Source of the DNA: Blakeslea trispora
Taxonomy: Eukaryota; Mucoromycota; Mucoromycetes; Mucorales; Choanephoraceae
Assembly (NCBI GenBank): GCA_025331445.1
Contig: JAIWNE010000024.1
Coordinates: forward strand, 186,001 to 250,000
Length of the DNA: 64,000 bases
Reading direction: 5' to 3'
The notes beneath the pieces were generated by a model that ran no database searches, was not told the origin of the DNA, and was given only the letters and a program-made list of their open reading frames with translations. The position numbers were made by a program, and so were the translations under genes. Numbering within the stretch: the first letter of the stretch is position 1; every line of letters starts with the position of its first letter. Of the stretch, positions 34,740 through 46,964 are shown piece after piece.

Positions 34740-36400
34740 TTTAATGTGAATGGTACATCTTTTTTTTTTGTTTCACAAACTTATTACAACCATTGCTGTA
34801 GCTAAATCGAAAAGTAGAAGCTGTACTCGCATCTACGCCAATTATTTCTCCATAGTAAGGAACGATGAGCAATCGATAGTTTAGTTATAGCACTGAGCTT
34901 GTGTCAGTGATACATTATGATCTACGTCTTACTTGAGAAAGTGAAGAAAAAAAAGCCCATCCTGCTTATTACCAGTAGAAAAATAAACCAGGTATGATGC
35001 AGTAAAGCAATATTTGATTGATGCTTTCTATTAATTAAATTCAAAGAACTCTGTGTCTGGATCGTGGAAGAAGAAAGTCAAGATAAATGTACGCTTATGA
35101 TGTTTCAATTTTGAGAGTATACCAAGTCCTTTCAGACAAGTTTTCTTGAATGAAATGTTGGCTGAAGCAATCCAGTTTATGTTTGAGTCAAACAGGTCGT
35201 TTATGAGCTCTTTGCTGTCCATACTGATCTCTGCAAATTTTTCCAACTAAAACTCTAGTACAAGCAAAGAGAGAGAGAAAAAAAAAAAGATAATGTTTTC
35301 CTTATGCCTTGAATCTTATGAGGCTCATTATGAACCTTTCTTGTAAAGGAAAGAACTAAAGCATATGTAAGAAGAATATGGTAGTTTAGACTTGATAAGA
35401 AATGCTGGTTTACATAGCAGAGTTTAGAAAAGTCTCAACATCAGCAGTGGTGAAGAGAAACGTTTTTCGATTCGAGTCAACACTTTTTCTTTTTTTCGCT
35501 TTAATGTAGGACAAAGCAACACAGTGGTAATAAAAATCAACATGTGGCGTCAAACAAAATAAGTATCTGGTGCAATCATAAAAGATAAATGATGTGGATC
35601 TGAAAGTAAAGAAAAGAAAAAAATAGATGGTGCAAAAGCAAAGATAAAGTATTGTGAAAGGTGCATAAAGGTAATTTGCAAAACAATTGTCAGGTAAGAG
35701 TCTCAGGATGTCTGCAATTATTCAAGACAAATCAGCTTCAAGCAATTGAGTATTCTGAAATGACCATTGCCTACTACAACAGCCTTATTCTTTCAAATCT
35801 GAACATAAAAATAGTTCAAACATTGTTTTGCTGAATTCCATCAGCCCCCCTTACATGTATCTGACTTTACAGTTCATGCTCTTGACAGATTCTGAAGAAG
35901 CTATGCTTGTATTTATTGGAAAAGCTGGATTGCTGTACCATCTCAAGATCGTTGATAAATCTTGCCTTTTACATAGGTCTAACATTGCATCTATGATTGA
36001 TGCCTCTCAATACTGGAAGTTTGTACAAGCAAGTGTTATATTAGTAAAACGAGGTACCAGCACCATTATTATTGGCTGTAATTGCACCATGTTCCTGAAA
36101 TAAATGAAAAGCGAAAGAATATGTAGCTCACCATTCAACAACAAGTCTTGCACTTCTTCTCTACTAAAAAAAAAGAAGCCTCCCCTTTGGAAATGCTAGA
36201 TATAGAAATCCAACAAAGAAGCAGCACATTGAGTCAATACAAATACTGTTGGATGAATTATCCTATGCACTTTCAAGGAAGGGCAATCTCAGATACATCA
36301 TTCATCAATGTCGATAACAAGACCTTCACATACCCAGTTGATATCTTTTTAGATCCCTTGCATCAATTTTCATACAAAGGCACATTGTAGCCATCATGAA
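34740..36400 (-). pseudogene. Coding remnants, likely a second decayed gene
   Basis: Several minus-strand stretches read like protein but do not join into one frame. They are YKLPVLRGINHRCNVRP to FRICQEHEL near 36050-35860 (with stops at both sides and inside), another frame across the same DNA, a 71-codon frame at 35246-35031 (EKFAEISMDSKELIND, LKGLGILSKLKHHKR, ending DPDTEFFEFN), and PYYGEIIGVDASTASTFRFS with NGCNKFV near 34850-34765. The order and strand fit a single broken gene of about 1.6 kb. No family was identified. Composition and placement next to the other decayed gene suggest the same accessory, decaying block. Confidence 0.35.
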
Positions 36401-37136
36401 TCACCTTGGCGGGTATCCTATTGAATAAGCTCAGCATAGGAAATCAACCACATTTGCAATAATTAAAGATATATGTACTATAAAAGCCTATGGATAACAT
36501 CGCTTTTTTAACTTGAACTCAATAAATAACAATACAGAAATAAAGAGGCTTTCTAGATAAATCCAAGCCGCTTTTTTTTTTTTTGGAAGAATGAAAGCCA
36601 TCTTTTGAGAGAGACAATCTTATCAGCCGCATCTTTATCTTTTTTATTTTAGTCGTCCTTTGGCTATAAGACTATTGCCTCCAAAAAAATAAAGAGTACA
36701 CAACACCATTCTTTCTATTGAAGATCATATTCAAACCATAGCACACTCAAGGTTACATCAAGAGAGAATGTAGGCCATGCGCAACGTATACAAATATGTT
36801 GCAGCACAAAAGGATGTGACAATCAGTTTAGTGCCAATTATCAAAAGCGATTTAGTAACATTAAATGAAACTTTGCTTAGCTAATTGAAGTTCCTATTAT
36901 GAGCTTAAATTGATAAACTAGATGTTTTATTTTTCAAATTCTTACAATTACGATGAAATAAGAAAACAGAACAAGAAAGAGATATATACATATATAGACA
37001 TAAAAAGAGGGAGGAGGAGGAGAGAAATATAGGGGAGGGGGGGATGAAGGGCTCTAATAGAAATAAACAAGCAATAATAGTAGGTGATAAGGCATATAAG
37101 AAAATAAGATAGCTTTTTTTTTTTGTACATAGAGAA
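36401..37136. other. Spacer with purine-rich low-complexity DNA
   Basis: AT-rich spacer downstream of the SWIRM gene. It holds a purine run near 37005-37045 (GAGGGAGGAGGAGGAGAG and a G7 run) and short A/T tracts. No gene is supported. Confidence 0.5.
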
Positions 37137-38013
37137 TTAGGATCTAGAAGGCCTGAACCAACCTAATTGGTTAAACACACTCCAGAGCGTGCTGGTTTTG
37201 TTTACATCAATTCGTACACATTTCTGAGCGTCTGATTTTCTGAAGGACACATTCATTTTATCGAATTCCTGAGCTGCCATGATGAGCGATCGTCGACACT
37301 TTAAATATTGTTCAGGTGTCAGACGTAAAGTAGAGGCAATTGTCACTTCTCCAGGGTGCAACAAATCGAAATAAGGCAAGTGGTGAATGGATAGAGGTGA
37401 ACCTAATGAATGAAAACGTTAGTAAATAACAGATAAACAAACAAATAAATCTCTTTCTTTTACCTTTCCAGACAACCTTGACATTGGGAGAGCGATTGAA
37501 GACACTCATGTCAGGTATCCAACGAGGGTCATCAAATACATCTTGGTCATCAAGAGAAATGTCAACTCTATCATAGGCAGCAGCAGCATCTGTCTTGGCT
37601 TTCTTAATATGGCGCTCAGTGGTCAAGATGTTGGCGTACGATGGCTGGTTCTGTGTCACTTCCGTCATTTCCTCATTTCGTCTCTTCCTATTGTTTAAGA
37701 CTCCGTCATAAACGTCCATTATGAAACTGCCTTGGATGTGAGGAGAAGGGGATCGGTGAGGTATGGCTTTCTTGGATCGACCGCAAAAGATTGGATCCTT
37801 TAAGGTGATGACATCGTTGTCAGGCATTGCCATCACTCTGCTATAGCGACGGGCATTTGATTTTCGACGTTGATCTGAAGGCAAATAAGGTGGTGAAGAT
37901 GGAATTGATAGGCGTCCAACCAATGAGGGTAATTCAATTGGTTCTTCAATTGGACTCTTCAAGTTGGTTGACTTTGGTGTAATGGGAGGAGAGATTGGGA
38001 TTGTGGTGTTCAT
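37137..38013 (-). CDS. SWIRM-domain protein (Fun19-like)
   Basis: Two exons (38013-37464 and 37402-37137) encode 271 aa. The first 175 residues are Pro/Ser-rich and probably disordered, with basic patches (RKSNARR, NRKRR). The C-terminal 90 residues form a SWIRM domain: VVWKGSPLSIHHLPYFDLLH, PGEVTIASTLRLTPEQYL, FRKSDAQKCVRIDVNKTS and WSVFNQLGWF. This layout matches the short SWIRM proteins of fungi (budding yeast Fun19/Yor338w and fission yeast Laf1/Laf2 types), which associate with chromatin-modifying complexes; a chromatin role here is inferred. The 61-nt intron splits the Gly codon of WKG. It is the only intact gene between 30.9 and 43.8 kb. Confidence 0.9.
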
Positions 38014-41000
38014 GGTTTCTTTAAGAAAATTCTGATAGATTCAAAAAAAAAGTGAGAAAAAAAAAAAGATAGACAGAAATTGGATCTTTTTTGTTTTTTA
38101 TGCTTTAAAAGAAAAACGCTCTTTCTCTCTCTCTTTTGTATATAAAAAAAGTAAATGCCGCTAATTAGAATTCATTCTGTGACGTTTCTTGTTAAACCGG
38201 GGCCTGATTTTTTTTTAAGCTTCTATTTTTCTTTTTTTTAAACTGTTGAAACCTGACAATCGTTTTATATGCACGTGGGATCGTCCAGTTTATTTTGATT
38301 CTATGCCAAATAGACTTTTTTTTTTTCTTTCTCACTTTCTCGTGCGTTTTTAAAAAGTAATTGAATAAAAGGGAAAAAGGGAAAAATGAACTGATGCTTT
38401 TGTATACTATGCCTTAACCGTTTAGAAACTTATTTTGGAACTCACAGTTTGAGTTACGTTACAAGAATCAAATTTGAAGATCCCTTATTGCGAAATTGAT
38501 TGGGCAATGCCATCCTGGTTAAGGTTTGTTCTATTCTAAAGCGGAGACCATGGTTGTTACTCCATCACCTTGATGCAGGACTCCAAGAAATAAGCCAAAA
38601 GTATAGATCCATTCGCTCTATTCCTTCCATCTCGCGACTTCAATGGTCGTGTCGTTACTTGATTGAGATGAACCCATAGAAAAAAGTAAAAAATGAATTC
38701 CTGGAATCGGTCATACGGACTGCTTAAATAAGCTACAAATGGCCTGGATCGTCCGAATATACTACTTTCTCTCTTTTTTATTTGACATACATAATATAGG
38801 GGTCAGAACCCATCACATAGTCCAGAATAGCAGAACAAGATATAATCCCAGCCAAGCTTTATTTTAATAAAACGATTGGATAGTTTCTTGACTTAAAAAA
38901 AAAAAAGAATCAGCTGAGACTCATAAAAGATAAACAAATAAACAAACTTAATAATACTCTGGGTGAAGGGGAGAGAGTTATGCAACAAACAATGCTGGTA
39001 ACTCATGACACTAAGAAGAAAACCTTACTCTATTATACCCCGGAAAAAGAATAGTTCAATTTGCAGGTAACTGATATTGTATCCAAATTATGCATTTCAA
39101 GAGTTTCCCCCTATCCAAGGGAAAATGACAATTGGCTCATGTGATAGTTTTTTTAGCTTGAAGATTATTTCTGAATAAAAGACAGAATAAATGGCTCATT
39201 CTAACAAAACAAGAAAGGTGGGGGAGGAGTAAAGACTTCTTTCGTGGGTCAAACAAACAAAACGTTTTGTTTGTTAGTCATCAAGCATAACTAAAAATCT
39301 ATGGATGTTCATGATGACTGTATTTTCTTCTCGTCAAATAACATAGTGTGCTTCTTTTTTACTAGAAGCATAAGAAAAAGCCCATTATTATGGGCTGAAA
39401 TTAATTTATAGTAGATTGCAATATGACTTTGAATATAAAGAGAATGTAAACCTGTTTTCTGCATATTTGTCCTTTTTTTTTTGTACTTCTATAGCCACTC
39501 GTTCAAAAAGTCTTGCTAGAAATCATCACAAATAGAGCTATGTTGGTCGCCTTTCTTTAAAAGTGGGTTATTTGAAGATCATTTTTGTAACAAATAGGAA
39601 AGCTCCAGATAATCCGCCTTTTTAATTTTTTATTTTTAGTTATGGCTGACTTCACAGAATTTCCGCTAATGAAGTGTATAATTAAAAAAAGTAAACAAGT
39701 TTTGTTTTACTGAAAAAAAGAAAGACAAAGTAGGACCAGTATTAGATTCTACGTTGTGAAGGGCTTGATAGGTACTTGCTATAGGGTACTTTGTTGCCTT
39801 CCTTTTTATTGGCTTGACTGAGTACAATATGACCTCACCTGGCTGAACTGATAGGCAGCAAGAGCGGATTTAAATAGGGTTTCCAGAAACGGAATCACAT
39901 CATTTTCCTGATTCTCTCATTCTAACCAATTTGGTTTATTAGGTACACAGTCAATTCATTCGTCAAAGGGCAACTTGTTACGGCTAATGAATTTTTTCGA
40001 AATGATTTATCTTCAAGAGCAGTTTCCATGCTTGGGATAATACACAAAGTAAGAAAAGTAGACTCTGATTACCAATTGCATACCATGATGACTAGTTCTT
40101 GACTGTCCTTTCCTAGTTACCCACTATTTTTATGGTTGGCGCAACTAATACAAGTATGAATAGGTGCTGTATACCTCGTCAATAATTACTAAATTACCTT
40201 AATAAGATAACTGTGTATAGCTAAATTATTCTAGTTTCGTCCATCTGTATGGGCACATGTTTAATCTTTCAGTGTACCAGAAAAAAAAAAAGACCTAAAA
40301 CTAATCAATCAATTAATGTTTGTTGAATGAAATATAGTGTAACAACATTTATAGGCCATGATGATATGTGTCAGATCTTGGACATTTGGTAAAAAAAAAA
40401 AAAAGAATTTGCATTGATGGCTAAGGCTTATGATAAATAAAGATTATCTTGAATTTCAGAAAAAAAAAATAGAATATTCGCTGCATGAATTACCAGTATA
40501 ATTCACATATCGAATCTTGAACATTTTCACGTTGCATTACTAACAATCAGTTGTGCTATGTTGCATGTTATATTGCCTCCCTGTTCAGCATGAAACATAC
40601 AACTGTGAGTCATTTTCAGGTTCATTTAATCACAAATGTCTCAACATAAACATATGCTTTCAGCTTCTTGCGCATAAAGGCAAACAATAACAAATGGCTG
40701 ACTATGTTGTTTTCAAAATAAAAAAAAAAGGTACCGGTCTTTATCAGCATAAATTGGGAAAAGATACAATATCAATATACACTCGAGTATGAGATTGCTT
40801 TCATCTATCAGTTGTTTTTAGGTAACTTTTTTATCATTTACCTTTCTTACAGCACAATGGTGTTAGATTTGTGTAATTGCATCAACCATCAAGCAGGTTT
40901 CTTTCTCATGTATCGTCCTCTATTTGAAGATAGTCATGCTATTCAATTAAGCCCAAATGTCAATTCGATTTACGGGTATTCTCTAATCAAAAGCAAGATG

Positions 41001-43890
41001 CGTGGAATTTTTAGCTATCTCTAAATCGAATAACTGTGATAAAAAAAAAACAACCTTTTTGTCTGTAGATGAATCTGTAGTCCCACACTACTAACATCTA
41101 GATGTCAATTCGCTAACTCTCTTTGAAAGTGCTTTTACCTGATAGAGCTTGTAAACATAACCCACAAGTCTCCAACTGGCAATAATATCACAAACATCAT
41201 TCGATCGACACAACGCATGGTTGAAGATGACAAGCATGTGTGTGTGTATCTACAACAATTCGTGATTTCATACCTCTTTTTTTGCAAAGCATGGCTTGAA
41301 ATCTGATAGCAAAAAGTAGCTTGTCTATAGATTCTTGTGTTATGGCCTAATTTCAATATGGCTTTGCTAGTGTCGGAATGATTGTATTGCCAAGAAAAAA
41401 TGGTTTACTTAATCCGTAAAAGATCCGTCTTCTAAACTATTTTTGGAATACAGTTGTCTCAGCGCTAAAGTTTGGGTTCTTTTTTTTTTTTTTTTTTTCT
41501 TGGTCGAAAACAATGTCGAAAAAAGTTTGTCAATAAAGGCTGTTCCATATTGTTGATGTGCGTAATATTAGCGAGAAGAGAGTTTGAAAGGATCCTCCCC
41601 CCTTGAGAAAAGGATTTTGCAACATAATGAGGAGGCATCACACTCTGAGCAAATCTGTGAGGTGCCCAGGCTCAGCGGTGGGCTTAGTGATAGATGTATC
41701 CACTGTCTCGGAAGGAGGTGCGTTTAATGCCTGCATTTACAGCATTGACTTCCAAGACTTTCATGCCGTTTTGAAAGTAGTCGGGGATTGAATGGGCCCT
41801 TTGTGTATATTAGGGAAGCCATGATATATATGTATCTCTACCAACATTTCTGGGTCTATTTGAAACTTTTCTGTTAATGGTCACCAAGAGAGCGATCTTG
41901 CGTAGATATAGATAAAGTTGTAATTGATGATGCATTCAAGATTTCTTTTTTTACAAGTGATTTTTAAAACTATTTCCGAAAGAAGTTGATGAGAGGCAGA
42001 CTAATCAAGAACAGAAGAGTGCTTCAACTCACCATTCTCAACTGTATCCCTCGTTCATGGATATCTTCATAGCCGACTCATCTTTAAGGATTTTCTTATT
42101 GAAAGGGTACTGGCCATGATGAGTCTTACAATGGGTCATGCTTCCCACATTTATAAGCTTTTGTCTGCAAAGAGGGTACAATAAATTCCCCCCTGAATGA
42201 GCTGGATAACTGCTTGCGCTGCGAATTGAACCAGAATCCAATCTGAACTAAATCAGAATTTGAAATTTTGACAGGAGTAACAGTATCAAACTCTACCTGA
42301 GGGAATATTCTCAATAGCCGAGGCCACAGGTGTTGCTTCAACAAGGAGAATGTCACTAGTTTCTTATCTGTACATCAATACTTTTGATGGGATGTACAAG
42401 CAAGAGCATGTCAGCTCATCTAAAAAGTACTTGTCCATGAGGGCATTTTCGAATTACTTGAATTCTCTAGTAGCAAGAGATGATTTGATAAAAGAAAAAG
42501 AGCAGAAAGTTGATACTTTGAAATATCAACTCAAAGTGAGTTCACTTTTCTCTTGCTCTTGTTTCTTCTTTTAATCTCTCCCCTTCTTTCTTTTTTGATA
42601 ATGAGTTGAAGTTAGCTTTGATGTGTCCAAAGCCTTAATGAACTATCGAGACAATGTTGTCAGACCGACCAAGGCATCTGGCATTCTACAAGATCATCCA
42701 TTTCTTTTTTTTTTTTTTTTTTTTTTTTGCAAGTATAGTGGTCTTATGATTTGCACGATGGACATTAACTTTTTTACTTTTAAAGGTCGTTGAATTTTGT
42801 GTTCTTGTTTGACAAGTTTGCAAAAGATGGAATACGACATACCAGCTAATGTGATGTCAAGTCTCAAGAAGAATCTGAAGGCAAAGAAAAGTAAAGTCAA
42901 TGATTGCTTTTTCAACATGGATGTCGTAAAGGTATATTCATAATAGCCCAATATGTAAAGCATCCAATATTAACCGCAAGAAAGCCTAGACATTAGATGT
43001 TTAAGCTAAAGATGATAATAAAGACGACGATGAAGAAGGTTGTACTCCCTCTCACCAAGGTAGAAAAACAGCTTGTTGAACTCAAGATGAAGGGTCTTGA
43101 AGAACAAGTCCAAGCAACAAAAAACCATGTTTGTCAGCCTCATTCGCCTGTTGTTGTCAAAGTTTTTTTTCCTTTGTGGCAAGACAAAGAACACACATGT
43201 CATTCAGAGCATTGCCTGTTTTGTGGACGTTTTCTTGCTCAACAACAGTAAATTTATTGGTGTTTAGTAAGTGATAGAGTTGTAACAGGTTTAGCAGTAA
43301 AATTCTGACATTCATCTAGGACCCATGGTGTGTTGGAAAGAGTAGGTGTTGACTCTAGCAATAGCAATGAAGTCAAGATATCAAGCAGCAATCACGGCAA
43401 GAGAAGTGTAAAAAGCAATTGTGGAGGCAAGGATAAGACTCTAGGCTTGTCCACTGAATCCTACCCAAATACAAGTCTGTCTCCAATGGGCACACTCTTC
43501 AGTTTTGCCATTAGATTTCAACATCTAATAAGCTTCTTTCTTGGACTTAAACTTGTCTGTGTCACCCATTGTCAGGATAAAAGTATTCTTTTCCCTCTCG
43601 GTTTTTCAAATTCAACATGTCAATTAAAGCACTCTGAATTTCCTTTTAAGGGTTCCAATGTCTGATAGACACCACTTTCTAATGGTCTTTTTTAGAACAA
43701 TAAAGAGCAGAGCAAACAATGAAACCATCACTAAATAGAGCCCCCACAAGAAAAATGAATGCCCTCAGTTGTTCTCTCTTATTTCCTTAAAATCAGTGTG
43801 ATTTCTGTTTCCGCTCCAACAGTAAAAAAAAAAAAAATTGTTGTCATTGTTTCCCCCCCCCTTTATTTTCTTTTTTTTTTTGAAATTAAA
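38014..43890. other. Gene-poor AT-rich region with scattered coding remnants
   Basis: Nearly 6 kb without a gene I can support. The left part (38014-41400) has only short frames and A/T runs; the region just right of 38013 must hold the SWIRM promoter. A T19 run lies at 41480-41498 and a T24 run at 42705-42728. Between 42038 and 42356 (minus) two overlapping frames look like protein: WPRLLRIFPQ and LYPLCRQKLINVGSMTHCKT followed by HHGQYPFNKK, which recalls a damaged C2H2 finger. Plus-strand stretches at 42350-42540, 42997-43251 (CHSEHCLFCGRFLAQQQ) and 43330-43665 (a Ser/Asn-rich 111-codon frame) may be pieces of one more dead gene or transposon. None is recognised. Confidence 0.45.
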
Positions 43891-45064
43891 ATGAGTCAAG
43901 AAAGAGACCCGGTCTGTGTGTTATCACCTTCAACAAAACCTTCTCTCTTTCAACGTTCAAGCCGTAAAAGTAGCACAAGTAAATAACAACAATCATTATG
44001 ACGATAAACTGCTTAATTCTCCTCTTTTTCTTTTGATAGGCACCAAGTCCAAAAAGATTCCTTTCCTTTCCTTTTTATTATGTTGTGCACTCAAGAAAAA
44101 AAAGAAAAAGACAAAAGAAGAGCCTAGAGCAGATCATCTTCAGACACCAGTGGAACAGCCTGTTGAATCTGACTTGGTTGATAAACAACCCTCTTCTGTT
44201 GATGAACAAGTCAAATCTGAACTGACTGCTATTGAACCCGGTGTGAGTCATGAAGACCATGACCAAGAAGAAGAAAAGACTTTGGATGAACATGATGCTA
44301 ATGTAAAGTAGATTTGTAACATGTATTGCAATAACTCATCGTGTTCTATAGTTGTTCTTGTTGAATCCTATCGAAAAACAACATCAAGGAAGAAAATGCC
44401 TAGTATTGGATTTAGATGAAACTTTGATTCATAGTTCATTCAAGGTCATTGAAAACTAAACGATTGTATGATGTTGATATTGACTTTTTTTTTTTTCTGT
44501 TTAGACGGTTGCTGAAGCAGATTTTATTGTGCCTGTAGAAGTGGATGGTCATTATCATGATGTGTTTGTCTTGAAAAGACCTGGTGTAGATGATTTTATG
44601 CGTAAAATGAGTGAGCTGTATGAAATTGTGATCTTTACTGCCAGTTTATCCAAAGTAAGTGAAATAAACAAAACAAGTCTGGATAGTACTCACCTCCTTT
44701 CTCAAGTATGCTGATCCAGTCTTGGATAAGTTTGATTTACATAATGTCATTCACCATCGACTCTTTCGAGAATCTTGTCATGCCTATAAAGGCAGTTATA
44801 TTAAAGTAAAACAACACAGAAAAATAGCATGGATGATGAGACTGATGAATACAATAGGATCTATCAAGGCTAGGACGTGATTTGAAGCACGTGATCATTC
44901 TAGACAATACACCTACCAGCTATAGTTTTCATCCTTTTAATGCTGTGCCTGTCTCTACTTGGTTTAATGATCAACATGACTCTGAATTGATTGATCTGAT
45001 TCCCTTTCTACAAGATCTATCCAAAGTAGATGATGTAGTGGAAGTATTAAACACATCATTCTAA
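43891..45064 (+). CDS. PSR-type plasma-membrane HAD phosphatase (SCP/NIF family)
   Basis: Protein phosphatase of the FCP/SCP (NIF) class. Six exons (43891-43978, 44040-44302, 44352-44444, 44505-44654, 44707-44805, 44858-45064) give 299 aa. The N-terminal part has [13 protein letters not shown] around residues 41-52: paired Cys next to a Lys run, as in yeast Psr1/Psr2, where Cys palmitoylation holds the protein at the plasma membrane. A Glu/Gln-rich linker follows. The catalytic domain is complete: [13 protein letters not shown] (nucleophile Asp in DLDET), [49 protein letters not shown] and [15 protein letters not shown]. Psr1/2 act in salt stress via Msn2 in yeast; that link is inferred. It converges on ARL2 (121 bp). 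Confidence 0.93.
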
Positions 45065-45185
45065 TACAACAACAACCAAAAAAAAAAGCATCCCCTCATA
45101 TTTCTTTACATCCTAAGCATATTATTATTATTATTATTTACAGCATTTTTCCATTTTATAAGTAATAAACTCTCTCTCTTTCTGT
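45065..45185. repeat. Short ATT trinucleotide run between convergent genes
   Basis: The 121-bp spacer between the phosphatase and ARL2 stop codons contains (ATT)n at about 45120-45138. It is shared 3' untranslated DNA of two convergent genes; the run may vary between strains. Confidence 0.6.
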
Positions 45186-45861
45186 TTAATCCAACATGTA
45201 AATGCGAGAAGCAACATCATGTACTACCCAATCCATGCCTTTCAATAGATGTTCCCCTGTAACTGCACTACAGGCTAAAATGGCCCAATGATGACTTTTG
45301 ATGTGATCCAACTCAAGTGCCTCTTTGATTTCTTGTTCTGATAATGCACCTTTGATATCTTGTTTATTCGCAAACACCAACAGTGTAGCACCAGCCAATC
45401 GTTCTTCTTGAAGTAACTGACTGAGTTCTCTTTGACAGTCCTGTAGTCTCAAACGATCGGCTGAATCCACTACCCAGACTAAGGCATCTGTCTGTTCAAA
45501 ATAGTTTCGCCAATAGGAACGAATCGACTTTTGACCACCTACATCCCAAATATTTAACTTGTAACTTTTTTTTAAAGAAAAAGATGAGTCTCATGTTTTC
45601 TTTTGAAAGACTCTTTCCTTTTTTTTTTTTACTCTTCATGTTCCAATGTCTTGATGTTGAAACCGAGGGTAGGTGAAATAGTATCAATAGGTTCACCATT
45701 AATACGCTTTAAAATAGTTGTCTTGCCGGCATTATCTAGCCCACTGATAAAATGATGTCAGTTTCCATACAAAAAAAGAAAAGGGAAAAGACTTACAGCA
45801 TGAGAATACGCATCTCTTTCTCATTCTGACGATTCTTTTTAAGAATAGTCAATAAGCCCAT
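45186..45861 (-). CDS. ARL2: ADP-ribosylation factor-like GTPase ARL2
   Basis: Small GTPase that works with tubulin cofactors in alpha/beta-tubulin folding. Three exons (45861-45797, 45743-45633, 45564-45186) encode 184 aa, exactly the length of most ARL2 proteins. G-motifs: GLDNAGKTT (P-loop), [13 protein letters not shown] (switch 1), [20 protein letters not shown] (switch 2), FANKQD (G4) and CSAVTGE (G5). Gly follows the start Met but ARL2 is usually not myristoylated. The TLGFNIKT and [16 protein letters not shown] segments favour ARL2 over ARL1 or ARF. All splice phases agree. Confidence 0.95.
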
Positions 45862-45982
45862 ACTGAAAACAAGTAAAATAAAACCAATGAATTCAATTTA
45901 AGGGGGGGAATAAAAAAAAAAATGATACAACAGCCAATGAAATGCAGCATATCACAGAGTTAGAAATTCATCTATTTTATTA
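45862..45982. other. Spacer between ARL2 start and next minus-strand gene
   Basis: Short spacer (121 bp) with a G8 run near 45903 and A runs; presumably contains the ARL2 promoter and the 3' end of the next gene upstream. Confidence 0.4.
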
Positions 45983-46582
45983 TTATTTAGAGGTATAAAG
46001 AGAGAGCAATTGATCATAGTCTGAATGACATTGAGTACAATGTTGAACAAATTGATAACATATCTCTCTAGGAATCCATGATCTCATGGTCTGTGCCTAA
46101 TAGTCTATCAACTCTATAATCCCATACACCTATGGATGCCTGTCATTTACCTTTCGATAGGTTGCTGTAAACGATTGATGAACTGTACCTCTCATATGAG
46201 CTTGAATCAGGATAGACAACATTTCTTCAGCTAAACAGACTGGCTTGCCAATATGAACTTGATCTACTTGGATTGTCTTTGGACAGAGATGACCTTCTTG
46301 AATCACAAACCTCTTTCTTACCCAATGACGAAAGGAAGCAGTGCCAATAGAACATTGTCTTGGTCTCTAAAGATAATGGCATGAGTATCTGTGGTTATGA
46401 ATGAAAGAAGAAGAAAGAAATACGATCGAAAGTATCTTGATCATCTGGATAGCCATAGTGAAGGATAGGATAGCCTTGGGTGTTTTCCTTCTAGTGATAT
46501 AGTCTTCCAACAGACTCTCAAAGGTCTCTTTGTCGATCCAATCCACAGGCTCAGTATGATACAGATGAAATCCAATCAACAT
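45983..46582 (-). CDS. Small integrase-zinc-finger-like protein, frame possibly disrupted
   Basis: The simplest model has exons 46582-46424, 46366-46151 and 46096-45983 (162 aa). The second half reads well: RKRFVIQEGHLCPKTIQVDQ, then EEMLSILIQAHMRGTVHQSF, and after an intron RSWIPREICYQFVQHCTQC. That pattern (downstream of a basic RKRFV start, an H...H, then C..C) resembles the H2C2 zinc-binding region found before retroviral-type integrases and in a large group of fungal host proteins. The N-terminal half is less sure: another frame of the same DNA reads GYPILHYGYPDDQDTFDR and, past a possible intron, HAIIFRDQDNVLLALLP, more protein-like than the frame in my model. Either the splicing is more complex than I can see or the gene carries frameshifts. 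The start Met (MLIGFHLYHTEP) is shared by both readings. Confidence 0.5.
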
Positions 46583-46630
46583 TGTAAAAAAGAAATAAAG
46601 GCAAATGCAGAAAAAAAAAGAGCCAATAAA

Positions 46631-46888
46631 TCAAGACATTTGTGTCACCAAGCTCAATTGATGTCGCTTTTCATCAGTGACTTTAGCCTCTCTTCCTTTT
46701 GAAAAAGTCGGTGCATTCCTTGCTGCACTTTTAGCAGAGTTATTGTTGCTAGAATGCTTGAGAAGATGTATATAAAGAAGAATGAGAGATGTTGTAACAC
46801 TGGTAAAAAAAAAATCTTTTTTATTAAATAATGACGAAATTTTTAATGCGAAATTTGTTTGTGTAAAATGAGCGGCTTTTAACGACAT
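46631..46888 (-). CDS. Hypothetical 85-aa protein with one membrane segment
   Basis: Intronless frame, divergent from the RMD8 gene with 76 bp between start codons. It has a hydrophobic stretch (FFFTSVTTSLILLYIHLL, residues about 27-44) and a basic, Ser/Asn/Lys-rich tail ending SLVTQMS. I do not recognise it. It could be a real small membrane protein or chance; the divergent, promoter-sharing position is the main support. Confidence 0.35.
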   Translation of the reverse strand: MSLKAAHFTQTNFALKISSLFNKKDFFFTSVTTSLILLYIHLLKHSSNNNSAKSAARNAPTFSKGREAKVTDEKRHQLSLVTQMS

Positions 46889-46964
46889 TGATTTTGCTGA
46901 GAGCGAAATCGCCCTAAAAAAAAACTATTTTTCTTTCTTTCTTTTTTTTTTTTCAAGCATTACA

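Noticed and set aside
30837..43890. Biosynthetic gene cluster or defence island in the accessory region
   Set aside because: Only one intact gene (SWIRM protein) lies there; the rest are isolated remnants without a shared theme.
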